The translations under genes and the position numbers were made by a program. Below the pieces are notes generated by a model, which was not told where the DNA came from, made no database searches, and was given only the letters and a program-made list of their open reading frames with translations. 64,000 nucleotides of DNA from Microthrixaceae bacterium. GTDB taxonomy: Bacteria > Actinomycetota > Acidimicrobiia > Acidimicrobiales > Acidimicrobilacustridaceae. This document shows, piece by piece, positions 56,218 through 64,000 of the stretch. The DNA is taken from contig CANFHM010000002.1 of the NCBI GenBank assembly GCA_947446975.1, positions 1 through 64,000 on the forward strand. The letters run 5' to 3'. Every line of letters begins with the position of its first letter. The first letter of the stretch is position 1.

Positions 56218-57852
56218 GTGTCGAACTGGAACTTCGCCGATGTGTGGGATGCGATCACCGCACTGCAGCCCGACCTGCCCGCACTCGTGCGCGGCGAGGC
56301 CGTCACCAGCTGGCGGGAGTTCGAGCGGCGGAGCGCCTCGCTGGCCTCGGTGCTGCTGGCCTCCGGTCTGCAGCGGCAGGCGAGCGTCGCCTGCTACCTC
56401 CACAACAGCGCCGAGTACATGGAGACCCTCTACGCCTGCTTCAAGGCTTCACTCGTGCCGGTCAACACCAACTACCGCTATGTGTCCGATGAGCTGCGCT
56501 ATCTCTGGGTCGACGCCGAGGCCGAGGCGGTGGTGTTCCACGGCACGTTCGCCGATCGCATCGAGGAGCTGCGCGCAGCTGTCCCGGCGGTCCGTCTGTG
56601 GCTCTGGGTCGACGACGCCTCCGGGCCATGCCCCGGATGGGCGGTGCCCTATGAGCAGGCCCTCGCCGCCGCTGGTCCCGTGCCCGAGGTCGATCGCTCG
56701 GGCGACGATCTCTTCATGCTCTACACCGGCGGGACCACCGGACATCCCAAGGGCGTCATGTGGCGTCAGGACGATCTCTTCGCCGTCCTGAACCGCACCG
56801 CTTCTGTCCGCTACCCCGAGGAGGGCGGTGTGGACGACGTGGCCGCGACCCTTCCTCCCGTGGGCGAGTTGCGGGGAAGTGTCATCCCGGCTGCACCGCT
56901 CATGCACGGAACCGCGGCCTTCTCGGCCTTCGGCATGCTCGGCACCGGTGGCGTCGTGGTCCTGTGCGAGGGCACCCGGTTCGATGTCGTCGAACTGCTC
57001 GACACCATCTCCCGCCATCGGGTCACCGACCTCTCGATCGTCGGTGATGCCTTCGCCCGGCCGCTCCTCGATGCGCTCGACGCAGAGCCGACCCGCTGGG
57101 ACGTCTCGACGCTGCGGGTGATCCTCTCCTCGGGAGTCATGTGGTCGGCCCCGGTGAAGGAGGGTCTCATCGCCCATATGCCCGAGGCCCTGTGCGTCGA
57201 CACGCTCGGATCCTCCGAGGCCGTGGGCCTCGCCCGTTCGATCTCCTCATCGAAGCGCACCGCATCCACGGCCGGATTCAAGCTCGGTCCGGACGCCCGG
57301 GTCATCCGGGACGACGGCACCCCGGTGGAGCCGGGCTCCGGTGAGATCGGGCTCGTCGCCATCGGCGGACGCGGCCCGATCGGGTACCGCGGCGATCCCG
57401 AGAAGACCGCCCGGACCTTCCGCGTCATCGGCGATCGGCGCTGGATCACCCCCGGTGACAACGCCACGGTCGATGCCGACGGCACCATCCGGCTCCTCGG
57501 TCGGGGTTCGAGCTGCATCAACACCGGCGGCGAGAAGGTGTTCCCCGAGGAGGTCGAGGAGGGGTTGAAGCTCGATCCGTCCGTCGCCGATGCTGTGGTG
57601 GTCGGCGTACCCCATCCGCGTTTCGGGGAGATGGTGGTGGCCGTGGTGGAACCGAGTTGGGGTTCCGAGCCGTCCGAGGGTGCGCTCCTGGCGGCGCTGG
57701 GCGACCGTCTCGCGGCCTACAAGGTGCCACGGCACATCTTCGTGGTCCCGTCGCTGGGGCGCGGTCCGAACGGCAAGATCGATCAGCGTCGCTGGCGCAC
57801 CGAAGCCGCCGAGCGTGTGGCGGAGCGGACTGAGGCCTCCGATGGCCGCTGA
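56218..57852 (+). CDS. acyl-CoA synthetase (AMP-dependent ligase family)
   Basis: LYTGGTTGHPKGVMW; GRGSSCINTGGEKVFPEEVEE; GTG start. Confidence 0.92.
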   Translation: MSNWNFADVWDAITALQPDLPALVRGEAVTSWREFERRSASLASVLLASGLQRQASVACYLHNSAEYMETLYACFKASLVPVNTNYRYVSDELRYLWVDAEAEAVVFHGTFADRIEELRAAVPAVRLWLWVDDASGPCPGWAVPYEQALAAAGPVPEVDRSGDDLFMLYTGGTTGHPKGVMWRQDDLFAVLNRTASVRYPEEGGVDDVAATLPPVGELRGSVIPAAPLMHGTAAFSAFGMLGTGGVVVLCEGTRFDVVELLDTISRHRVTDLSIVGDAFARPLLDALDAEPTRWDVSTLRVILSSGVMWSAPVKEGLIAHMPEALCVDTLGSSEAVGLARSISSSKRTASTAGFKLGPDARVIRDDGTPVEPGSGEIGLVAIGGRGPIGYRGDPEKTARTFRVIGDRRWITPGDNATVDADGTIRLLGRGSSCINTGGEKVFPEEVEEGLKLDPSVADAVVVGVPHPRFGEMVVAVVEPSWGSEPSEGALLAALGDRLAAYKVPRHIFVVPSLGRGPNGKIDQRRWRTEAAERVAERTEASDGR

Positions 57853-57873
57853 TCCGACAGCCGGGGCGATCGG

Positions 57874-58734
57874 ATGGTGCGAGACATGATGACCCGTCGT
57901 CGTTCCGAGCCCGATGTGTGGAACCCGCGCGTCGACCGTTGGACGGCCCGCACACAGCTCCCGCTCGATCTCTTTGCGTTGTCCACGATCTGGCTGAGCT
58001 TCGTGCCGATCACGGCGATGCTGAGGTTCAGTTCGTACCGCGGACTCTGGATCTCTGCCCGCATCGGTCTCTCGGTCGTCTTCGCCCTCGACATCGGCAT
58101 CCGGTCGTGGCTGTCCGGTCGACCCGGTCGGTATCTCATCACCCATCCGTTCGGGGTGCTGGCAGCGCTCGTCCCTCCCTTCCGCCTGGTGTTCAGTCTC
58201 CGACTGCTGCGATCGATGTTCCGTCGGGGGAGCCTCGGGAGATTCCTCGCAGTGGCGCTCCTGCTCGTCATCAACGGGGCCCTTCTCGTGGTGGTGTTCG
58301 AGAGCGGCGCCAAGGGGGCCAGCATCACGAGCTTCCCGATCGCCCTGTGGTGGACCGCCTGCACCGTCTCCACCGTCGGCTACGGCGATTACACGCCGGT
58401 CACCGTCGCCGGTCGGATCGTGGCGGTCTGCATCATGGCGGTCGGACTCACCACGGTCGCGGTGGTCACCGCCCAGATCGCGGCGAGCTTCTCCGAGCAG
58501 GCGGCCGCTCGACGCTCGGCAGCGTCTGAGGGCGACTCCACGGCTGGGGACGCGGCGGGCGGTGCCGGCTCCGGTCCGGACGCCGCTGCGGCCGGGGAGA
58601 CGTCCGGTGACTCCTCCGCCAGCTCGTTCGGTGACGCACCCGGCGACACCGGCACCGCCCATGAGCGCCATCTCGCCCTGGTCGATCGACTGCAGCGGAT
58701 CGAGGCGATGCTCCTGTCCCAGGAGCGCACCTGA
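57874..58734 (+). CDS. potassium-channel-like ion channel protein
   Basis: Selectivity filter CTVSTVGYGDYTPVTVAGR flanked by TM helices. Confidence 0.9.
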   Translation: MVRDMMTRRRSEPDVWNPRVDRWTARTQLPLDLFALSTIWLSFVPITAMLRFSSYRGLWISARIGLSVVFALDIGIRSWLSGRPGRYLITHPFGVLAALVPPFRLVFSLRLLRSMFRRGSLGRFLAVALLLVINGALLVVVFESGAKGASITSFPIALWWTACTVSTVGYGDYTPVTVAGRIVAVCIMAVGLTTVAVVTAQIAASFSEQAAARRSAASEGDSTAGDAAGGAGSGPDAAAAGETSGDSSASSFGDAPGDTGTAHERHLALVDRLQRIEAMLLSQERT

Positions 58735-58756
58735 GCAGTCGGTGGGTGTGGCTCAG
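58731..58756. terminator. convergent-gene hairpin containing both stop codons
   Basis: ctgagc (58731-58736) / gctcag (58751-58756), 14 nt loop. Confidence 0.4.
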
Positions 58757-61137
58757 ATGTAATCGTGGCGATGCATCCACTGCATGGCCACCCAGCCCCA
58801 CGCCGGTGGGAGGTAGGCCGTGAACATGCGGGCGGTGAACGTGGCCGCCACCGCCGCCTGATCAGGAACGCCCGCCGCGGTGAACCCGGCGATCAGGCCG
58901 GCCTCGATCACGCCCATGCCGCCGGGCACCGGAGCGATCCCGCCGATGACCGAGGCGATCGAGTTGATCACGATCAGCTGCATGAGCCCGAGGGACTGTC
59001 CGTAGGCATGCAGGGCGGCCCAGAGCACGAGGGCGTAGCAGACCTGTGCGATGAAGTTCCCGGCGAACAGCTGCACCGCCTTGCGCGGCTCGGAGACGAC
59101 GGACGCGAAGTTCGACCGTGCGGCCGCCAGATGGGGTCCGACGAGCGTGGTGAGACGATGCCGGAACTTCGGGATGGCCAGCAGGATGAGGCCGATCACG
59201 ATGACTGCGCCGAGTGCGATCGCCAGCTTCTCGGTGAGGTCTCCCGATCCGCTGCCGTGGTGGAGGTGGAAGGTGGTGTCGCCGAGCAGCAGACCCAGCG
59301 AGACGACGACGACCTGCACGATCCCCGAGGAGAACGAGGTCATCAGGCTCGAGCTGACCGCGACCGCCGGTGAGAGTCCCTGCTTCTGGAAGAACCGGAC
59401 GGTCATGGCCATGGTGGCCACACCGCCGCCGACGAGCCCGGTGAACTTGTCGGCGAACTGCAGGATCAGCACCGGACGCATCGGCAGGGGCCGACTCACC
59501 GCTCCCAGCAGCGCCATCGCGGTGCCGAGCAGCGGCAGCTGGGCGATGAGCACCACTGCTGCGACCCACACCCACTTCGCATCGTTGAACGTGGTGGCGA
59601 AGTCGATCTTCGTGAACTGTCCGACGAGGAGGTAGAACCCGAGGAGTGTGGCCGCGGAGAGCAGGATGTTCGCCGGCGAGACCCGGCGCAGTTCCGTGAG
59701 CTTCGGCGGAGTGGAACCGGTGGTGGTGGCGGCGGCATCGCGGAGCTGCTGCACGATCTTCTTGGGCGAGTCGATCCCTCGCCGGGTGGGGCGGGGGAGG
59801 GCGGCCACCTCGAGCAGCGGCTGGAGGGCGATGAGCCCGGGGTCGCCGAGGGCGGAGGTGGCACTGGCCACCGCCCGTTCCGCCGAGGTGAGTGCTCCAA
59901 GGGTGACGAGCATCGAGACCTGGTCGAGGAGGAGTGCGTCGTCGGAGGGTCGTCCGTCGGCATCGGCGAGATCGGTGAACGACACGACGCCGGTGGTGTC
60001 GAGCAGGAGACGATCGGCGCCGATCGCCCCGTGCGCCACGCCGATCGCGTGCAAGGAGGCCAGTGAACCCCATGCCGAGGCGAGGACGGAGTCGTCGAGC
60101 TCGGCGGCTGTGAGTTCGGTGAGCCGGCGACCGACACGGTCGCGCATCACGAGCACGACATCGCCGCGGTCGCCGACGAGGCCGCTGTCGATCACCGTCG
60201 GCGTCGGCACCGACCCTCGTTCGGCCAGCATGAGCAGATAGGCGCGATGCTCGATCTGCTGCTCGCGTGTGGCGGCCACCGTCGGCCCGGAGTCCTTCAT
60301 CCACACGAAGCGGATCACCTTGGCCAGGAACTGGGCGTTGGTGGCATCCCGGCCGATGACCGCGACGCGGATCGGGCCGGTGTCGTCGTTGCCGAGGAAG
60401 GCGTTCTCACCCCAGCTCTGGTCGGGAGCGGCGGCGAGGTCGGTGACGCTGATGCCCAGCGAGGCCAGATCGGAGCGCACGGCGTCCGGGGACGGGGCAC
60501 CATCGGGTGAGCCGAGGATGAGATGGACGACGGCGGCGAGGAACCAGGCCAGCCCGAGGGCGCCGGCCACGCCGGTGGGATAGCCGTAGGTCACCGAGGC
60601 GAGGCTGATGGAGATCAGCACCAGCAGGAACATGGCCATCCGACGCGCCGGTCTCGTGAGTTCCGGACTGGCGACGAAGAAGATGGCGGCCACGGTCGAC
60701 AGTCGGAGGTTCGGATACACCGGGTAGTGCCCGACGGACTGTCCCACCGCGGCGGGTGCGTCGATCAGCGCATCGAGGGCTCGTCCGGCGGCCCATGTGA
60801 GCGCGAACACGAGCAGGACGCCGCCGATGAACCGGGGTCGGCGGGCCAGCAGGGCGGCGATGACGATCAACCCGATCGCGGCGATCGCACCGGTGGTGTT
60901 GAGCCAGCGCAACGAGGTGGTGAGCGGCGAGGGCAGTGCGACGACGAGATCGTGCACCGATCGTTCGAAGGAGGACACGCGTCGCGCCGTGATCGTGCCG
61001 AGCCCGAGGAGCAGCAGGCCCACGAACATCCTGATGATCTCGGTGGGGCGACGATGCAGTCCCTTGTCGGGGACCACGCCGAACAGGCTCGTCCAGGAGG
61101 ATCGGACCCGCTGGCGACGGGTGCGCGTCGTGGTCAT
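58753..61137 (-). CDS. fusion protein: PAP2-like TM region + kinase-like domain + LPG-synthase/UPF0104-type TM domain
   Basis: 794 aa from ATG at 61137; kinase-like MRDRVGRRLTELTAAELDD...HGAIGADRLLL...FTDLADAD; C-terminal GGVATMAMTVRFFQKQGLSPAVAVSSSLMTSF, GGIAPVPGGMGVIEAGLIAGFTAAGV. Confidence 0.82.
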   Translation of the reverse strand: MTTTRTRRQRVRSSWTSLFGVVPDKGLHRRPTEIIRMFVGLLLLGLGTITARRVSSFERSVHDLVVALPSPLTTSLRWLNTTGAIAAIGLIVIAALLARRPRFIGGVLLVFALTWAAGRALDALIDAPAAVGQSVGHYPVYPNLRLSTVAAIFFVASPELTRPARRMAMFLLVLISISLASVTYGYPTGVAGALGLAWFLAAVVHLILGSPDGAPSPDAVRSDLASLGISVTDLAAAPDQSWGENAFLGNDDTGPIRVAVIGRDATNAQFLAKVIRFVWMKDSGPTVAATREQQIEHRAYLLMLAERGSVPTPTVIDSGLVGDRGDVVLVMRDRVGRRLTELTAAELDDSVLASAWGSLASLHAIGVAHGAIGADRLLLDTTGVVSFTDLADADGRPSDDALLLDQVSMLVTLGALTSAERAVASATSALGDPGLIALQPLLEVAALPRPTRRGIDSPKKIVQQLRDAAATTTGSTPPKLTELRRVSPANILLSAATLLGFYLLVGQFTKIDFATTFNDAKWVWVAAVVLIAQLPLLGTAMALLGAVSRPLPMRPVLILQFADKFTGLVGGGVATMAMTVRFFQKQGLSPAVAVSSSLMTSFSSGIVQVVVVSLGLLLGDTTFHLHHGSGSGDLTEKLAIALGAVIVIGLILLAIPKFRHRLTTLVGPHLAAARSNFASVVSEPRKAVQLFAGNFIAQVCYALVLWAALHAYGQSLGLMQLIVINSIASVIGGIAPVPGGMGVIEAGLIAGFTAAGVPDQAAVAATFTARMFTAYLPPAWGWVAMQWMHRHDYI

Positions 61138-61144
61138 CGGCCGA

Positions 61145-62137
61145 TCATCGGATGGTCGCCGCCGCGAACGCCCGCATCTCTCGCTCCACATCAGGCCCGG
61201 CCGGCGTGTAGAGCAGCTCGGTGACCCCACGTTGCGCCGATGCCGCAGCGCGACGAGCGATCTCGTCGGCGTCGCCCACCCAACCGGCGGCGAGGATCGC
61301 GTCGTCGGGTGCGACATCGAGGATCACGCGGTCGCGGGTGCTCACATCGGTGACATGACCCTCGTGCACGATCAGATGACGTTCCCCCTCGGGGCGATCC
61401 GCCTCCACCCCGGCGAGCCATTCGGTGCCGGCGGGCATCCCGGGAAGGACCTCCGGGAACTGCTGCCACACGTAGTGGTGTCCGACGACGAACCAGGGTC
61501 CGACGGCATCGCGCACCCGGGCGCTCGAGCCGTCCTCGCCGCGATCCAGCACCGTGCCCGACACCATCTGGACGCGCCGCCCGAAGGGTCCGTCGGCGCC
61601 CTCGGTGTCGATGAGTCCGTCGATGGTTCCGGCGGCGACCATCTCCGCCGTGATCGCCAGCCCCTTGGGTCCGAGCGCCGACATGAGCAGCGGCGTGGAG
61701 ATCGGCCTCGGTGCGGCCAGATGCGGAAGATGGATCATCTGGGCCCGGGCTCCGGCCACGGTGACGGTCTCTCCCTGCAGCAGGCCATGGAGCTGTTCGA
61801 CGTAGGTGCGCAGTGTGGCCCAGGAGAGTGCTGATTTCCCGAGGACCCACCGGGCGGTGAGGCCGGTGCCGAAAGCAGCGGTGAGACGACCCGGCGCCAT
61901 GCGTTCGAGCGTGGCGATCGCCGAGGCCGTGGTCATGACATGGCGGAGGTTCGGCACCAGCACGGCGGTGCCGACGTCGATGGAGGTGTTGGCGACGATG
62001 GCCGTGAGGTGCATCCAGATGTCCTCGTAGATGGCCGCCGAGTCGTAGAGCCAGACCCGGGCGAAGCCGAGCTCCTCGGCGAGCTGCGCTCGTCGAACTG
62101 CATCCGGACCGGGAACGACGCCGATTGAGATCTCCAT
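61145..62137 (-). CDS. LLM class (F420-type) oxidoreductase
   Basis: Start MEISIGVVPGPDAVRRAQLAEELGFARVWLYDS at 62137; APRPISTPLLMSALGPKGL. Confidence 0.87.
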   Translation of the reverse strand: MEISIGVVPGPDAVRRAQLAEELGFARVWLYDSAAIYEDIWMHLTAIVANTSIDVGTAVLVPNLRHVMTTASAIATLERMAPGRLTAAFGTGLTARWVLGKSALSWATLRTYVEQLHGLLQGETVTVAGARAQMIHLPHLAAPRPISTPLLMSALGPKGLAITAEMVAAGTIDGLIDTEGADGPFGRRVQMVSGTVLDRGEDGSSARVRDAVGPWFVVGHHYVWQQFPEVLPGMPAGTEWLAGVEADRPEGERHLIVHEGHVTDVSTRDRVILDVAPDDAILAAGWVGDADEIARRAAASAQRGVTELLYTPAGPDVEREMRAFAAATIR

Positions 62138-62203
62138 CCCCGAATCCTGCCACGGTTCGCCGTTCGACCTCCTCGACCGCTCCTCATCCGACCCCCTCGT
62201 TCC

Positions 62204-62683
62204 GTGCCGATGCTCCGCCTGCGAGACTGCGGACCCGACACCGAAGGAGTCACCGTGCCGAACCGTCATCCAGATCCGGGTCTGTCCAGCGCCGACGAGC
62301 TCGCCGTGCGCTCGCTCATCGTGCGCCTCGCCCAGTACGCCGACGGGTTGGGCAGCGTCGATCAGTACGCAGACCTGTTCACCGAGGACGCCGAATGGCT
62401 GATGCCCGGTTCTCCGCGGTTCGGTCGCGAGGACATCCGGGCAGGCAGTGCGCAGCGGCGGGCCGAGGGCGGTGTCGGCCCGGGCAGCAACTCGCGTCAC
62501 ATGATCGCCGGCACGGCGATGGAGTTCCCCACTCCGGATGAGGCGATCGCGGACTCCTACTGGATGTACTTCGTCAACACCGACACGCAGGCCGAGCTGC
62601 GGCTCGTCGGTCATTACCGAGACACCGCCGTGCGCACCGATGAGGGATGGCGCATCTCCCGACGCGAGATAACTTTCGGATGA
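62204..62683 (+). CDS. NTF2-like/SnoaL-like family protein
   Basis: ELAVRSLIVRLAQYADGLGSVDQYADLFTEDAEWLMPGS; GTG at 62255 is an alternative start. Confidence 0.8.
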   Translation: MPMLRLRDCGPDTEGVTVPNRHPDPGLSSADELAVRSLIVRLAQYADGLGSVDQYADLFTEDAEWLMPGSPRFGREDIRAGSAQRRAEGGVGPGSNSRHMIAGTAMEFPTPDEAIADSYWMYFVNTDTQAELRLVGHYRDTAVRTDEGWRISRREITFG

Positions 62684-62708
62684 CACCCCCCAGCGAGCAG
62701 AGGAACAG

Positions 62709-63665
62709 ATGAGCGCAGCGATCGAGGCCCACGGTCTCGTCAAGACCTTCGGGAGCGACGTCCGCGCCCTCGACGGCGTGAGTCTGTCGGTCGAGCGGGG
62801 CACGGTCCTCGGACTGCTCGGTCCCAACGGCGCCGGTAAGACCACGACCGTGCGCGTGCTCACCACGACACTGGTGCCCGACGCTGGTTCGGCGACGGTC
62901 AACGGTTTCGATGTCGTGCGTGAGGCCGACAAGGTGCGGGCGAGCATCGGTCTGGCCGGTCAGTACGCCGCGGTCGACGAGAACCTCACCGGTCGCGAGA
63001 ACCTTCGGATGGTCGGTCAGCTGTTCCAGATGTCACGACGCGACGCCAGCCGTATCGCCGGCGAGCTGCTCGAACATTTCGAACTGACCGAGGCCGCCGA
63101 CCGGCCCTCGAAGACCTACTCGGGTGGCATGCGTCGTCGTCTCGACATCGCTGCTGCGCTGGTGCATCGACCGCCGGTGCTCTTCCTCGATGAACCCACC
63201 ACCGGCCTCGATCCCAAGAGTCGCAACGCCGTGTGGTCGGTGGTCGAGGAGCTGGTCGCCGATGGCACGACGGTCCTGCTCACCACGCAGTACCTCGAGG
63301 AGGCCGATCGGCTCGCTGATCGCATCGTGGTCGTCGATCGCGGCGCCGTGATCGCCGAGGGCACCTCGGCCGAGCTCAAGGCTGATCTCGGCGAGACCGT
63401 GCTGGATCTCGGCTTCCCCGATCCGGACACCGCAGAGCGGGCCGCTGGACTGTTCCGCGGTTCCTGGCCCGGTGGTGTCGTCGTCGACGGCTCACTGCTC
63501 GAACTCAGTGTCGACAGTGGTCCGTCGCAGGTCATGCTGGCCCTCCGCGATCTCGAGAGCGCAGGGATCGCTGCCAATCGAATGGCACTTCGCGAGCCGA
63601 GTCTCGACGATGTGTTCCTGAGCCTCACCGGACGCAGGGCCGAGATCACCGAGGAGGAGTCATGA
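62709..63665 (+). CDS. ABC transporter ATP-binding protein (DrrA-like)
   Basis: Walker A GPNGAGKTT; signature YSGGMRRRLDIAAAL; LFLDEPTTGLD. Confidence 0.95.
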   Translation: MSAAIEAHGLVKTFGSDVRALDGVSLSVERGTVLGLLGPNGAGKTTTVRVLTTTLVPDAGSATVNGFDVVREADKVRASIGLAGQYAAVDENLTGRENLRMVGQLFQMSRRDASRIAGELLEHFELTEAADRPSKTYSGGMRRRLDIAAALVHRPPVLFLDEPTTGLDPKSRNAVWSVVEELVADGTTVLLTTQYLEEADRLADRIVVVDRGAVIAEGTSAELKADLGETVLDLGFPDPDTAERAAGLFRGSWPGGVVVDGSLLELSVDSGPSQVMLALRDLESAGIAANRMALREPSLDDVFLSLTGRRAEITEEES

Positions 63666-64000
63666 CCGCATCAGTGCTGCCCGAGGCGGCGGTCCCGATG
63701 AAGCGATCCCGACTCCGCCGATCGTTCGGTGATGCCATGGTGGTCACCGAACGGAACCTGATCAGCTACGTCCGCATCCCCGAGTCATTGTTCTTCTCCA
63801 GCGTGCAGCCGATCATGTTCGTGCTGCTGTTCCGGTACGTCTTCGGCGGCGCCATCGCCACGCCGGGGATGAACTACGTCGACTACCTGATGGCCGGCAT
63901 CTTCGTGCAGACCGTGATGTTCGGTTCGATCAACACCAGCATCGGTCTGGCCGAGGATCTCCAGAAGGGTCTCATCGAGCGGTTCCGCTCCCTCCCGATG
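63662..64000 (+). CDS. ABC-2 type transporter permease (DrrB-like), truncated by window end
   Basis: 4 bp overlap with ATPase gene; MVVTERNLISYVRIPESLFFSSVQPIMFVLLFRYVFGGAI. Confidence 0.9.
   Translation, partial: MTASVLPEAAVPMKRSRLRRSFGDAMVVTERNLISYVRIPESLFFSSVQPIMFVLLFRYVFGGAIATPGMNYVDYLMAGIFVQTVMFGSINTSIGLAEDLQKGLIERFRSLPM

Noticed and set aside
1-64000. CRISPR arrays, tRNA/rRNA genes, IS elements or prophage
   Set aside because: No regularly spaced repeats, no RNA-gene signatures and no transposase, integrase or phage structural ORFs recognised by eye
62709-64000. Possible dedicated exporter for the glycan or olefin products
   Set aside because: DrrA/DrrB-like ABC pair is far from either locus and the family is generic; no evidence for a link

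Overview
High-GC actinobacterial chromosomal segment. Acidimicrobiia-like gene content is my inference; no marker gene is present to prove it. Coding density is high, with about 53 supported CDSs. I saw no rRNA, tRNA, CRISPR array, prophage or transposase. Main blocks: (1) 0.8-10 kb: catabolic and redox genes (Baeyer-Villiger-type monooxygenase with a TetR regulator, SDRs, VOC protein, amidohydrolase, a two-domain NTF2-like protein). (2) 10-16 kb: a long-chain olefin (ole) biosynthesis cluster, oleA / oleBC fusion / oleD, flanked on the same strand by a SCO6745-like gene and a GNAT gene. (3) 16-37 kb: NlpC/P60 hydrolase, second BVMO, P450 plus redoxin pair, SHOCT membrane protein, molybdopterin oxidoreductase, amidase, Mug glycosylase, pirin, DEAD-box helicase, LLM oxidoreductase, nitronate monooxygenase and acyl-CoA genes. 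(4) 37-55 kb: a cell-surface glycan locus with four OafA/AT3-SGNH acyltransferases, a polysaccharide deacetylase, two paralogous GT39/ArnT-like transferases, a GNAT and a very large AftD-like arabinofuranosyltransferase. (5) 55-64 kb: second amidohydrolase, acyl-CoA ligase, K+ channel-like protein, a three-part fusion (degenerate PAP2-like + kinase-like + LPG-synthase/flippase-like), LLM oxidoreductase and an ABC-2/Drr-like transporter cut by the window end. The best leads are the possible extended ole operon, the fusion protein with two apparently inactive enzyme domains, the four-acyltransferase glycan locus, and two recurrent sequence signatures: G-run ribosome-binding sites, and hairpins built over convergent stop codons. 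All product calls come from reading motifs and translations; no database search was run.
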